The position numbers were made by a program, and so were the translations under genes. Under the pieces are notes generated by a model. That model saw only the letters and a list, made by a program, of their open reading frames with translations, ran no database searches and was not told the DNA's origin. Of a stretch of 27,768 bases of DNA, positions 15,351 to 23,249 are shown piece by piece. Every line of letters begins with the position of its first letter. The stretch's first letter is position 1. The stretch covers positions 1-27,768 of the forward strand of contig JAEWIJ010000067.1 in the NCBI GenBank assembly GCA_023387235.1. The letters run 5' to 3'. The stretch comes from Pseudomonadota bacterium (GTDB taxonomy: Bacteria; Pseudomonadota; Alphaproteobacteria; Rhizobiales; Hyphomicrobiaceae).

Positions 15351-16031
15351 ATGCACATCGGATTGATCGGCGGCATTGGCCCCGCGGCCACGGTGTTCTA
15401 CTACGATCGCATCGTAAAAGCGTTTGATGCAGCCCAGCAGAAGCTCGAGCTCACCATCGCGCACACCAGTGCCCGAATGCTTTCTGCAAATGTCAACGCT
15501 GGCCGCGCCGACGAACAAGCTGCCGAGTATCTCCGGGTCACCCGCCAGCTCGTGGCCGCAGGCGCGCACGCCGTCGCGATCACTTCCATGGGCGGACATT
15601 TCTGCGTGCGCGAGTTCGCCGCCATTTCGCCATTGCCGATCATCAATGGGCCCATGGCCGTTGCGGATAGGCTTAAGGCGTTGGGTTTGCACCGGGTCGG
15701 CATCCTTGGCACGCGGATCGTTATGCAGACAGCACTGTACGGTTCGCTTCGGGACCTCGCCCCGGTGGTGCCGGCTCGCGCCCAGCTTGAGCAGGTAAAC
15801 GACGACTACGTCGCCATTGCAATCGCTGGCCAAGCGAATGCTGAGCAACGTCAACGTCTGCTTGATGCCGGCGATCGGCTGATACAGAAAGAAGGGGCCA
15901 GCGCCATCTTGCTTGGCGGGACAGACTTGAACCTGGTGTTCGATGAGACCCTCGAACCGGGCTATCCGGTCATCGACAGCGCTGCCGTCCATGCCGATGC
16001 GATCGTGGCGGCTGCACTGAAGGAGACTTAG
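15351..16031 (+). CDS. Aspartate/glutamate racemase-fold protein lacking both catalytic cysteines
   Basis: This 226-residue protein has the Asp/Glu racemase fold: HIGLIGGIGPAATVFYYDRI, a central AVAITSMGGHF loop, VGILGTRIVMQTALYG and the second-site loop ILLGGTDLNLVF. In active racemases the first loop carries a cysteine in a CNTAH-like motif and the second in GCTE. Here these places are Ser79 and Gly190. A cysteine exists at residue 85 but is displaced. Similar sequences with MGGHFC and LGGTDL form a separate rhizobial group, so this is a subfamily and not a damaged copy. A different chemistry or binding role is likely. AAAGGAG lies upstream of ATG 15351. Confidence 0.85.
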   Translation: MHIGLIGGIGPAATVFYYDRIVKAFDAAQQKLELTIAHTSARMLSANVNAGRADEQAAEYLRVTRQLVAAGAHAVAITSMGGHFCVREFAAISPLPIINGPMAVADRLKALGLHRVGILGTRIVMQTALYGSLRDLAPVVPARAQLEQVNDDYVAIAIAGQANAEQRQRLLDAGDRLIQKEGASAILLGGTDLNLVFDETLEPGYPVIDSAAVHADAIVAAALKET

Positions 16032-16093
16032 CCTCGAGCTGTCCCTCCGCTGCGCCGTATCGCGCGAGCCGCCGACGAAATTGCGCGTTGCGA

Positions 16094-16285
16094 CTACTTT
16101 ATTGACCGCCGTAGCGACTTCACGATTTCCTGCGCCGCATCCTGTAGATCGATCAGATGCCTCGCGGCGAAGTCTTCCACCGTGAACGCCGACTTGATCC
16201 ACCGAAAATTGATCGAGCCATAAACGCGCTCGCTATCGCGTAGCGCTACGCAGTGCTTTTACGAGAAGGTCTCGAAGGCCGACAT
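16094..16285 (-). pseudogene. Small protein gene with a premature stop at codon 9
   Basis: An AAGGAG site precedes ATG 16285, giving MSAFETFS and then TAA. In the same frame the sequence continues KHCVALRDSERVYGSINFRW, IKSAFTVEDFAARHLIDLQD and AAQEIVKSLRRSIK to a TAG at 16094, a 63-codon gene interrupted only by that one codon. A single base change (for example GAA or CAA to TAA) explains it. The body is helical and protein-like. I recognise no family. The long frames on the opposite strand here are not supported. Confidence 0.5.
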
Positions 16286-16828
16286 GGCCGGTGCTCCTTA
16301 CCTGGCTGCTCGATCCGCCGCGGCCCTTCCTCTCGCGACCCGGCCTCCGCTAGAGGAGAGGCTTCCGCGTCGACGTCTTCGTCAGTTGAGCGGTGATGGC
16401 CATCTCGTCGGCTGCGATCGCGTGCGCTGATAAACGAGCCTAATATTAGCCTCGCCTCGAGAGAATGCGCAGGAATGACGTAGCGTTCCGCGGGCTGACA
16501 CTACGGAGCAATGTATCTGCGGCTGACACCGTTGGGAGTAACATCAAGTCCGCTTTCTCGGCGGAGCGATCGACACCATGCCCGCGTGCTGCAATTGCTC
16601 AGCGCCGTTTCGGGTCAACTGCTGAGATCGTGCAACCTCGGCGTCTGCTCTCCTTCGATTTGCTGCCATCGCGCGCCCGACGCGATGGGCCAATTGCGAT
16701 CGTCCTTGTTCACAACAACACAGGGTCTCGAACGGCTGATCACAGGGATAACCCTGATCCCGCCTATCGGAGAGTGGTGCGATCATCGAGTCCTCAAACG
16801 TCCTTGACGCTCAATGGGTGGTGGCAGG
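16286..16828. other. Gap without a recognisable gene
   Basis: Open frames on both strands lack recognisable domains and ribosome binding sites. A 10-base palindrome, CTAATATTAG, lies at 16440-16449. Nothing else stands out. Confidence 0.4.
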
Positions 16829-17490
16829 ATGAGTTTGGACAATACCTCACACTCCGGTCGGCCCGGCCTCGACGAGCTGGTTCCATCGCGCTACGCGGTG
16901 CAGGTCGGTGACATCGACGTGCTCGTGGTCAGCGACGGAATACTACCGATAACAGCCCCGACTTTGGCCACCAACGCCGACCCGGCCGTCCGTGCGGCTT
17001 GGCTGAAGGACAGGTTCCTACCGCCGGAAATGCTCGACTGGCCGCTGAACGTGGTCGTGGCGCGCAGTGGCAACCGGACCATACTCATCGACGCTGGCCG
17101 GCGCGGTCCCGGACTTGAACCTGCCGCGGGCCGGACGGACGGTCGAGCGACTGGAGGCCGCCGGCATCGATCTCGCATCCGTCACCGACGTGGTGCTCAC
17201 CCACATGCATATGGACCACATTGGCGGGCTGCTCATCGACGGGGTGAGAGACCGGCTGCGTCCGGACCTGCGGATCCACGTGGCGGCCGCCGAGGCTGAG
17301 TTCTGGGAGGCGCCCGATTTCTTCCGCGTCTCGATGCCGCCGGGCTTCCCGGACGCGCTTCAGCGGGCGGCCACGCGGTTCCTGAACGAGTACGGCAACC
17401 AGCTGCGGCCGTTCGACAAGGAGTTCGAGGTCGCACCGGGGGTCGTCGTCCGTCGCACCGGCGGCCACACCCCCGGACACAGCGTGCCAG
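16829..17490 (+). pseudogene. MBL-fold metallohydrolase, frameshifted and truncated
   Basis: The start at ATG 16829 gives a typical beginning (VPSRYAVQVGDIDVLVVSDG, NVVVARSGNRTILIDAG). Near 17090 the frame is lost and the protein resumes one frame over with LNLPRAGRTVERLEAAGIDL and the metal-binding motif THMHMDHIGG. It continues through TGGHTPGHSV, the third metal site region, and then breaks off into unrelated sequence at about 17485. The last quarter, including further metal ligands, is gone. The family hydrolyses lactones or esters. No activity is expected here. Confidence 0.75.
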
Positions 17491-17832
17491 CTGGGTTAGC
17501 TTGATGATCTGTTCGAGTGTCAGCCGCATATGACGACCTACTTCGCGGAGTGCATTGGATGCATCCTACGTCGACGTCGCGTACGATTACGCGCAGACGT
17601 TGATGGCAATGCCTGCCCAGGCATACGAGATACCCCAGGGTAACCCGTCAGAGCGCAAGCGGGCCTGAATAGCCATGGGTCGTAACACTGCCTCGCGGTC
17701 AGCGATTGCCCGGAACGAAAGCCACTGCGATAGTTTGGCAGGATCGCGAGGGCGGCCTTAAGCGCAACATCGCACAGAGTACAAGATGGTCCAGCAAGCG
17801 CGCTTATTTTCATATGGAGCTGTTAGAAAAGC
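17491..17832. other. Gap with a small minus-strand start remnant
   Basis: A minus-strand ATG at 17529 gives MRLTLEQIIKLTQLA and then runs into the truncated hydrolase at about 17485. It looks like the front of another gene cut at the same junction. No further gene was recognised up to the M20 gene. A GGAAC at about 17712 has no well-spaced CGTT. Confidence 0.3.
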
Positions 17833-19119
17833 ATGGCTCTCGCCGATCAATTCTGCTCCGACATCCTCGCCTCAATCGAAGCCGGCTTCGACCAACAGGT
17901 GAGGTTTACGCAAGAGCTCATGCGATTTCCTTCTGTGCGTGGCGCAGAGCACGGGTGCCAGGATTTTGTTTTTCGTGCGCTGCGCGAGCGTGGCTATGCG
18001 ACCGATCGCTTTCCTATGGATCGGGAGGCGATCGCGGCTCACTCTGGTGCTGGGGCCTGGACGGAAGAGCACTCAGAGGCCCCGATCGTCGTGGGGATCC
18101 ATCGACCGCGCGATGAGAAGGGTCGCTCACTTATTCTCCAGGCCCATGTGGACGTGGTCCCTTCGGGGCCTGCCGATATGTGGACGAACAGGCCTTTCGA
18201 TCCAGTCATTGTGGGCGATTGGCTGTATGGTCGAGGTGGCGCCGACATGAAGGCGGGGCTCGCCGCCAATCTATTCTGCCTGGACGCGTTGCGACGGCTT
18301 GGTCTGCAGCCAGCGGCAACGGTTTACATCCAATCTGTCGTGGAAGAGGAGTCGACCGGAAACGGCGCATTGATGACGCACCTGCGCGGCTACAAAGCTG
18401 ACGCTGTGCTCACCCCGGAGCCGGAAGAGGAGAAGCTGGTACGTGCCAATGTCGGCGTTCTTTGGTTTCAGATCGAGGTTCGTGGCATGCCTGTCCATGT
18501 TCGAGAGATGGGGAAGGGCGCCAACGCCATCGACGCAGCCTACCGCGTCATTGCCGACTTGCGCCGACTCGAGGTCGAGTGGAACGGGGACAAGGTGGGG
18601 CGTACGCACTTTGCTGACATAGACCATCCTATAAATCTCAACATTGGCAAGATTGAAGGAGGTGACTGGGCATCATCGGTGCCGAGCTGGTGCCGCATCG
18701 ATTGCCGCATTGGCATCTATCCAGGCGTCGATGCTGCGCAGGCCTCCCGTGTGATTCGAGACAGGGTCGCTCAGTTCGCGCGCTCTGATCGCTATCTTGG
18801 CAACAACCCGCCGATCGTGACCTTTAATGGATTTCACGCGGAAGGTTATATTCAGGAGCCAGGCACAGAGGCGGAGGAAGCCCTTGCTCAAGCACATCAA
18901 GCGTCAACCGGGCGCGAACTCGAAAGCTTCATGACGCCGGGCTACCTGGATACCCGCGTGTACGCTCTTTACGACAAGATACCCGCGCTCTGCTACGGAC
19001 CTATCTCTGAGAACATTCACGGCTTTGATGAGCGCGTCAGTCTCGCATCGGTCAAGCGTATTACCGGTACGATGGCTTTATTCGTCGCGAAATGGTGCGG
19101 CGTGGAGCCCATCGATTGA
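17833..19119 (+). CDS. M20 family metallopeptidase, ArgE/DapE-type deacylase
   Basis: This intact 428-residue zinc-dependent amidohydrolase belongs to the ArgE/DapE group, which removes acyl groups from amino acid derivatives. Metal and catalytic motifs are in order: AHVDVVP (His105, Asp107), GRGGADMKAG (Asp138), VVEEESTGNG (the catalytic glutamate pair near 171), TPEPEE, and the last histidine in ENIHGFDERVS. The dimerisation lid lies between (VRGMPVHVREMGKGANAI). ATG 17833 is the first start of the frame. The specific substrate cannot be told. It stands alone; the next gene is a decayed kinase on the other strand. Confidence 0.9.
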   Translation: MALADQFCSDILASIEAGFDQQVRFTQELMRFPSVRGAEHGCQDFVFRALRERGYATDRFPMDREAIAAHSGAGAWTEEHSEAPIVVGIHRPRDEKGRSLILQAHVDVVPSGPADMWTNRPFDPVIVGDWLYGRGGADMKAGLAANLFCLDALRRLGLQPAATVYIQSVVEEESTGNGALMTHLRGYKADAVLTPEPEEEKLVRANVGVLWFQIEVRGMPVHVREMGKGANAIDAAYRVIADLRRLEVEWNGDKVGRTHFADIDHPINLNIGKIEGGDWASSVPSWCRIDCRIGIYPGVDAAQASRVIRDRVAQFARSDRYLGNNPPIVTFNGFHAEGYIQEPGTEAEEALAQAHQASTGRELESFMTPGYLDTRVYALYDKIPALCYGPISENIHGFDERVSLASVKRITGTMALFVAKWCGVEPID

Positions 19120-19235
19120 GCGGCTCTTGCGGGCTGGAGCGCTGCGAAGGCCCGGTGATCTGAGACCGAGAACTCCTCCAAAAATGGGTAGTGTCCGTCA
19201 CTCGAGAGGAGACGGACGATGAAGCGTAGCCGGTT

Positions 19236-19931
19236 CATGGCCTGTTGCTCCTCTGGACAAGTGAACTGGTCCCAAAGGAGCCCGTTGGCGTGATTGACTT
19301 CGGCGCCTCGGGCCACACCACGTGAAAAAGTCTCCTCTCGCGATCGACGCGCTCCACAACGAGCGCGGCCCCGTGGGGGAACTAACGCCCCGTGTTTGAA
19401 GGCATTGGTCGCCAGCTCATGGAATATCAGGACGAGTTGCTGCGCTGCTTCTCTCTTCACCAGCAGGTCGCAGCCGGTGACTGTCAGTCTTGACGAGAAG
19501 GCACCCACACCGGCTTCTATGATCTTCCGGAGATCTGCGCCCTCCCAGATGTTCTTGAGGAGTACTTGCTGGACCTCTGCCATCGCATAAATCCAGCTCA
19601 GGAGATGCTTGGCTTCTTCCGGATCCGACTGCCCGTCGAGAGTGCGACGGATGATCGACTGCACGACCGCGAGCATGTTCTGGCTGCGGTGATAAAGCTC
19701 GCGCAACAGCATCCGTTCCCGTTCGAGCGCCTTCTGCCGTTCGCCACCACTGTTGCGATGCCCTGCCAGAATGATCGAATGGCCGCGAACGCGCGCATCG
19801 AATACACGCAGCACGTCTGCCCGGCGCATCGCATTCACACGATGGACGATCTGAAGAACGTGGCGATGCCGGCAACGAATGAAAAAAGTCAGGCCGGAGA
19901 GCGTGCCCGATAGTCGGATGGTTCGGTTCAC
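19236..19931 (-). pseudogene. HWE-family sensor histidine kinase, frameshifted
   Basis: The phosphoacceptor region is typical of HWE kinases (LLRELYHRSQNMLAVVQSII, with the active histidine), as is the N box (LVLIFHELATNAFKHGAL). Just after KHGAL, near 19380, the frame is lost. The expected ATPase strands continue one frame over (LVVERVDRERRLFHVVWPEA, then PKSITPTGSFGTSSL) and end at a stop at 19236. The unshifted frame runs on for about 90 meaningless residues. The N-terminal sensing part is short and degraded, with only GHRNSGGERQKALERER recognisable. Such kinases often signal to PhyR in the general stress response. Confidence 0.72.
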
Positions 19932-20608
19932 CCTTCAAACCTACGCCAGCCACGCCTACGCTGCTATGGAAAGGCAGTCCTCGAAGCGCCTGCCGTCCTT
20001 CGCGGTAATAATGTATTCGGAACGCTAGCTCTTGGAAAGAACTCGGAGCCTGATGGCGACGCAAGCCCCGAGCCATGGGTCACCGAGCAGCACTAAACTA
20101 GCACCGGCGTACAGGATCCCTCCGGGTTTCAAAGGATTCGCACCCCGTGGAACTACTGACGCTTGCCCGCTCATGTCTCAGCCCGCTTCACGATCCAATT
20201 CGACCGCTTGATATGCGCCACAATCCGCCGCGCGAGCTGGTAGCGCGGATCATTCTCTGCGCCAAGTCGGCTTACGCTTCTTCAGCCCTGAGGAGCCGAT
20301 CATCGCGAGGGCGATGGTACCCGTCAGCTCGTCCTCCGCCGAGGCGAGAACATTTCAAGAACTTCGCTATTAACACATTGTCCTCTTCGTGTTGCCGATC
20401 CTTGCGTTCCTGGGCTCGCCCGCACTGTCGATGATCATTCCCCCTAGACCGTGTGGCAAGCCGTGGTCTCGATGCCGTGCTCTTTTGCATCTGCGCAGCG
20501 ATCCTGGCCGTCATCGAATCCTACGCAGCCTGGAGACCCGCCCGTATCGTGCGGAGGATGCCGCGCACGCGATCGTCGAATTCGTTTAGTTTATCTGCTC
20601 GCTTGAGT
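19932..20608. other. Gap without a convincing gene
   Basis: Several open frames of 60-95 codons are present, but none shows a recognisable domain or a good ribosome binding site. The csbD promoter lies at its right end. Confidence 0.4.
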
Positions 20609-20634
20609 GGAACAATCCGCCCGCGCACGACATT
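20609..20634 (+). promoter_or_regulatory. EcfG-like promoter of csbD, one mismatch
   Basis: GGAAC at 20609-20613, 17 bases, then CATT at 20631-20634, one base off CGTT. The csbD start lies 48 bases further. CsbD genes are common members of the EcfG regulon, which supports the call. Confidence 0.42.
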
Positions 20635-20682
20635 CCCCTCAGACGCCGCACTTCGGCACAACCAAACACGGAGAATGCACCC

Positions 20683-20883
20683 ATGGACTGGGATCGGATC
20701 GAAGGCAACTGGAAGCAGATGTCCGGCAAGGTCAAAGAGAAGTGGGGTGACTTCACCGACGATGAAATCGCTCAAATGAATGGTAAGCGCGAACAGCTCG
20801 AGGGCGCTCTCCAAAAGCGCTACGGCTACGCTAAGGACAAGGCGCGCGAGGAAGTCGACACCTGGACGCGCGGCCTGAATTAA
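20683..20883 (+). CDS. CsbD family stress protein
   Basis: The 66-residue protein is a full CsbD domain: MDWDRIEGNWKQMSGKVKEK, then KWGDFTDDEIAQMNGKREQL, ending in a helical YGYAKDKAREEVDTW. CsbD proteins are small, abundant, hydrophilic proteins of unknown mechanism, induced by general stress. GGAGA lies upstream of ATG 20683. A strong terminator follows, shared with the convergent gene at 20946. Confidence 0.93.
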   Translation: MDWDRIEGNWKQMSGKVKEKWGDFTDDEIAQMNGKREQLEGALQKRYGYAKDKAREEVDTWTRGLN

Positions 20884-20902
20884 GCTGCTGCATCCGAGCG
20901 TG

Positions 20903-20934
20903 CGAAAGGCCCGGTCCAATCCCCGGGCCTTTCG
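20903..20934. terminator. Bidirectional terminator between csbD and the convergent gene
   Basis: A perfect 12-base inverted repeat, CGAAAGGCCCGG and its complement, flanks an 8-base loop between two convergent genes. AAA and TTT in the arms give short A/T tracts in both directions. Confidence 0.75.
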
Positions 20935-20945
20935 TGAGTCTGCGG

Positions 20946-21194
20946 TCACTTCGGCGCGTTCGGCATTCGCGTTCCCTGATCCTGCGGAGGCTTCTTATCA
21001 GTCCCTTGCTTCTTCGATAGGTCGTTCTTCTCTTTCTCGCCCGTCTCCGGCTTTCCGGTCTGCGCATCATGTCCTGGCGCGTGGCTCGACTCTGCTGGTG
21101 CAGTCGTCGGCGGCTGCTGCTTTCCGTCGGTCTGCGCGACCGCAACGCTCGATGAAGCGAGCAAGACTGCGGCGAATATCGGATGAAGTTTCAT
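20946..21194 (-). CDS. Small secreted lysine-rich hypothetical protein
   Basis: This 82-residue protein has a clear signal peptide (KLHPIFAAVLLASSSVAVAQ) and a mature part that is disordered and rich in Lys, Asp, Pro, Gln and Thr (GKPETGEKEKNDLSKKQG). ATG 21194 is chosen over the upstream in-frame ATG at 21206 because GGAGGATCC sits directly before it. A perfect EcfG-type promoter lies 29 bases upstream. It converges on csbD, another stress gene. No family is recognised; a periplasmic stress role is likely from promoter and make-up only. Confidence 0.75.
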   Translation of the reverse strand: MKLHPIFAAVLLASSSVAVAQTDGKQQPPTTAPAESSHAPGHDAQTGKPETGEKEKNDLSKKQGTDKKPPQDQGTRMPNAPK

Positions 21195-21222
21195 CGGATC
21201 CTCCAATGCTGATCAGCAGAAG

Positions 21223-21247
21223 AACGCTTCAGCCTTGGCGCTGTTCC
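21223..21247 (-). promoter_or_regulatory. EcfG-type promoter, exact match
   Basis: On the minus strand GGAAC (21247-21243), a 16-base spacer and CGTT (21226-21223). It lies 29 bases before the start codon of the secreted protein gene. Confidence 0.72.
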
Positions 21248-21295
21248 GGTTATCCCCACCCCACCGCTTCACGTCGGCTTCACGCATGGCATCAT

Positions 21296-21394
21296 ATGCT
21301 TATGCGTAACCTGAAGGCGGAGGCCCAGTGTGTTTCTGTAAGAGGAACCCGTCGGGCCTTCACAGGCACTACGCATCACATCAGCCGCTCCTAA
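21296..21394 (+). CDS. Possible very small protein or small RNA ending in a terminator
   Basis: A 32-codon frame from ATG 21296 (or 21302) reads RNLKAEAQCVSVRGTRRAFT and ends with a TAA inside the hairpin of the following terminator. No ribosome binding site is evident. The well-formed terminator implies that something is transcribed here on the plus strand, which could equally be a small non-coding RNA. No family recognised. Confidence 0.25.
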   Translation: MLMRNLKAEAQCVSVRGTRRAFTGTTHHISRS

Positions 21395-21407
21395 CCGGGC
21401 GGCTTTT
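21383..21407 (+). terminator. Rho-independent terminator of an unassigned transcript
   Basis: AGCCGC at 21383-21388 pairs with GCGGCT at 21399-21404; two more pairs extend the stem, and TTTTGTCTT follows on the plus strand. No annotated gene ends here on this strand. Confidence 0.5.
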
Positions 21408-21445
21408 GTCTTGCACCTTCCTGGATGAGATTTCGTCGCGCGAGT

Positions 21446-21572
21446 TTACTCAGAAGGATCAGGAGTGAGATGGATCATACGATGACAGTTCGAGCATAGG
21501 ACTACGAAGTCTGTCGCCGCGCTGTAGCTCACTGGGGCACCTTCTTCGAGCCAACCTAAGGGGATGAGGTTC
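21446..21572 (-). pseudogene. C-terminal fragment of an HNH endonuclease
   Basis: The minus frame reads LIPLGWLEEGAPVSYSAATD, then FVVLCSNCHRMIHL and stops at 21446. LCSNCHRMIH is the second half of an HNH motif, with CXXC and the final histidine. A stop lies in frame just upstream of LIPLGW, so the first part of the domain (the HH pair) is gone. It is a short relic of a McrA-like HNH nuclease, common in mobile elements. Confidence 0.55.
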
Positions 21573-21629
21573 CTAGGTCACCAAGGGCGTCACCCGCCTC
21601 TGGCCTGCCCCGCGAAGCGGTGCCCGGTT

Positions 21630-21892
21630 CTAAGTTAGAATCCGGCCGTCGCTGGCCAGCGTCTGATCTGGCCGCAGCGGAGCGCAGGGCAGAGCAGATG
21701 CTGGCGGCAATATCGTTTCGGGCGCCGGCGGTCGATAGTCGAGCGATGAGGGCGGTCTGACGGCTTTGTAGTGGCGTCGCCCGGCTTCGATGAGCACTTG
21801 GGCCTCCCGGAGCGTCGTGAAAATCTCGCCGTTGAGCAGCTCGTCCCGAGCGTCGAATTCAGGCTCTCGGAATAGCCGTTCTCCCACCGGCA
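21630..21892 (-). mobile_element. IS3-family transposase orfB, 3' fragment
   Basis: The end of an IS3-family integrase is visible: WENGYSES, then after a frame change DARDELLNGEIFTTLREAQV and RRHYKAVRPPSSLDYRPPAP. This is the region after the last catalytic glutamate. The catalytic core is missing. The fragment abuts, at about 21892, a DegP gene that has lost its 5' part, so the element's insertion or later deletion removed it. Confidence 0.75.
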
Positions 21893-22373
21893 GATCAAGC
21901 TGGCATGCGGCCGGGGTGCATCATTTTCTCCGTAAATGGGTACGCCGTCCGCAATAGCAACGATTTCATCGCACATTTTTGGCGGATCCGTCGTGGGTGA
22001 TAAACTCCAGATCCAGATACTCAAACCCAAGGGTTCGCGAACATTTGCGCTTAAGGTCACAGACCAAGTCTCCGATCCACCAGCGATCACGGTGGCGCGA
22101 GAAGTAAATGGTCTCGGTGGCCTGACTGTCAGCACCATTGGACCGCAATCGCCTCTTTATGGCCAGATGCGCGGGGTGGTCGTCAAAGGCTTCGATCCCG
22201 GCGGTCCGGCATATGCGTTCGGTTTGCGCACCGATGATGTCATTCAGTCGATCAACGACCTCTCCATCAACGAAGCCAGTCAGATCGTAGAGTTCGCGCA
22301 GTATGCACTGCCAGTCGAAAGGGCACGCATTACACGTGCAGATCACCCTTACATCGTCGAGTTTTCTCGCTGA
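21893..22373 (+). pseudogene. DegP/HtrA protease C-terminal part (PDZ domains), 5' end lost
   Basis: Sequence from 21893 gives QAGMRPGCIIFSVNGYAVRN, the carboxylate-binding end of a first PDZ domain. A frameshift in a run of five T near 21978 leads to GGSVVGDKLQIQILKPKGS. A second PDZ follows (GVVVKGFDPGGPAYAFGLRT, DVIQSINDLSINEASQI), and the gene ends at 22373. The protease domain with its His-Asp-Ser triad is absent, replaced upstream by the IS3 fragment. An ATG at 21936 could start a PDZ-only protein of 145 residues, without obvious function. The next gene follows 12 bases later. Confidence 0.7.
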
Positions 22374-22385
22374 GGAGTAGCAAAA

Positions 22386-22894
22386 ATGCTGGAAATTGCA
22401 CTGATCGTAGGCAGTACTCGTCCGAACCTCTTTGCCGATGTTCCCGCCCGCTGGATTGCAGCGGAGCGGCTGGATCTTAAGCTTAGCGTTCTGGATCTTC
22501 GCGAAGAGCGACTTCCGTTTTCCAATGAGTCCGCGGCACCGATATACACTCAAGGTGGATACTCAGAACCAGCGGCCGAGGCTTGGCGTCTCAAGATCGG
22601 ACACTACGATGCATTCATTGCGCTGGCAGCCGAGGGAATAGAATGCCCATTGCCTTCGTTGGCTACGGTGGCGTAGGTGGCGCCCGAGCGATTGAGCAGT
22701 TGCGTGGAATTGCGATCGAACTCCAGATGGCACCGGTAAAGCACGAGGTAAATATCGCGATGGAGCCATTCCTTAGCGTGCTGCGCCAGGGAAAGTCTCT
22801 CGATGACTATGATTACCTCACGCAGGCGCGCTCTGTGATGCTCGACAATCTGGTTTGGTGGGGCAGAGCGCTTAAGTGCGCTAGGCAGAGCTAG
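22386..22894 (+). pseudogene. NADPH-dependent FMN reductase family protein, internally deleted
   Basis: The start (LEIALIVGSTRPNLFADVPA) is the phosphate-binding loop of flavodoxin-like reductases, followed by LSVLDLREERLPF and KIGHYDAFIALAAE. The segment that should follow, an EYNHG-type flavin loop of about 25 residues, is missing. The protein continues in another frame with MPIAFVGYGGVGGARAIEQL and YLTQARSVMLDNLVWWGRAL to 22894. The loss of the flavin-binding loop and of the frame makes activity unlikely. It lies just behind the DegP remnant, probably a former operon. Confidence 0.7.
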
Positions 22895-23249
22895 TCTGAG
22901 CGATGCCCCGCCTCTTAGGAGCCATGTCAACCGCGACCATGCCTAATCAATAGCTGCAACGACGCAATGATGGTGGTGCCATCATCCGCGTCGTCGTGGC
23001 ATCCAATAAATTGACGACAGTATATTGTACGCAAGAGACTTCGCTCCTGCTCTATCGTGCGCTCGAGCCGTCGTGTCCCCATCCCATTAAACTTTGCCAG
23101 ATTGTGCATACGGACTCGCGAGCAGCAGAATTTTGAGTGAACACTTGCCGATGGCTTTGGCCATCGATCATGCCGAATGGATAATACGATGCCTACCGTA
23201 GGGCCTCGCGTGACTCGTTGTGCTCGAAGCAGCGCTTCGCTCGTGGATT
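22895..23249. other. Gap without a recognisable gene
   Basis: No supported gene. A small hairpin with CGATGGC arms lies at about 23149-23166. The right end borders the IS3 orfA remnant. Confidence 0.4.

Noticed and set aside
15300..16202. 300-codon minus-strand frame opposite the racemase-like gene
   Set aside because: It is the shadow of a gene with clear motifs and ribosome binding site; no domain is seen in it.
16465..16911. 148-codon plus-strand frame before the MBL hydrolase
   Set aside because: It overlaps the start of the hydrolase in another frame and shows no recognisable sequence.
17711..17735. EcfG promoter for the M20 gene
   Set aside because: GGAAC is present, but the best -10 is AGTT at 15 bases, two deviations from consensus.
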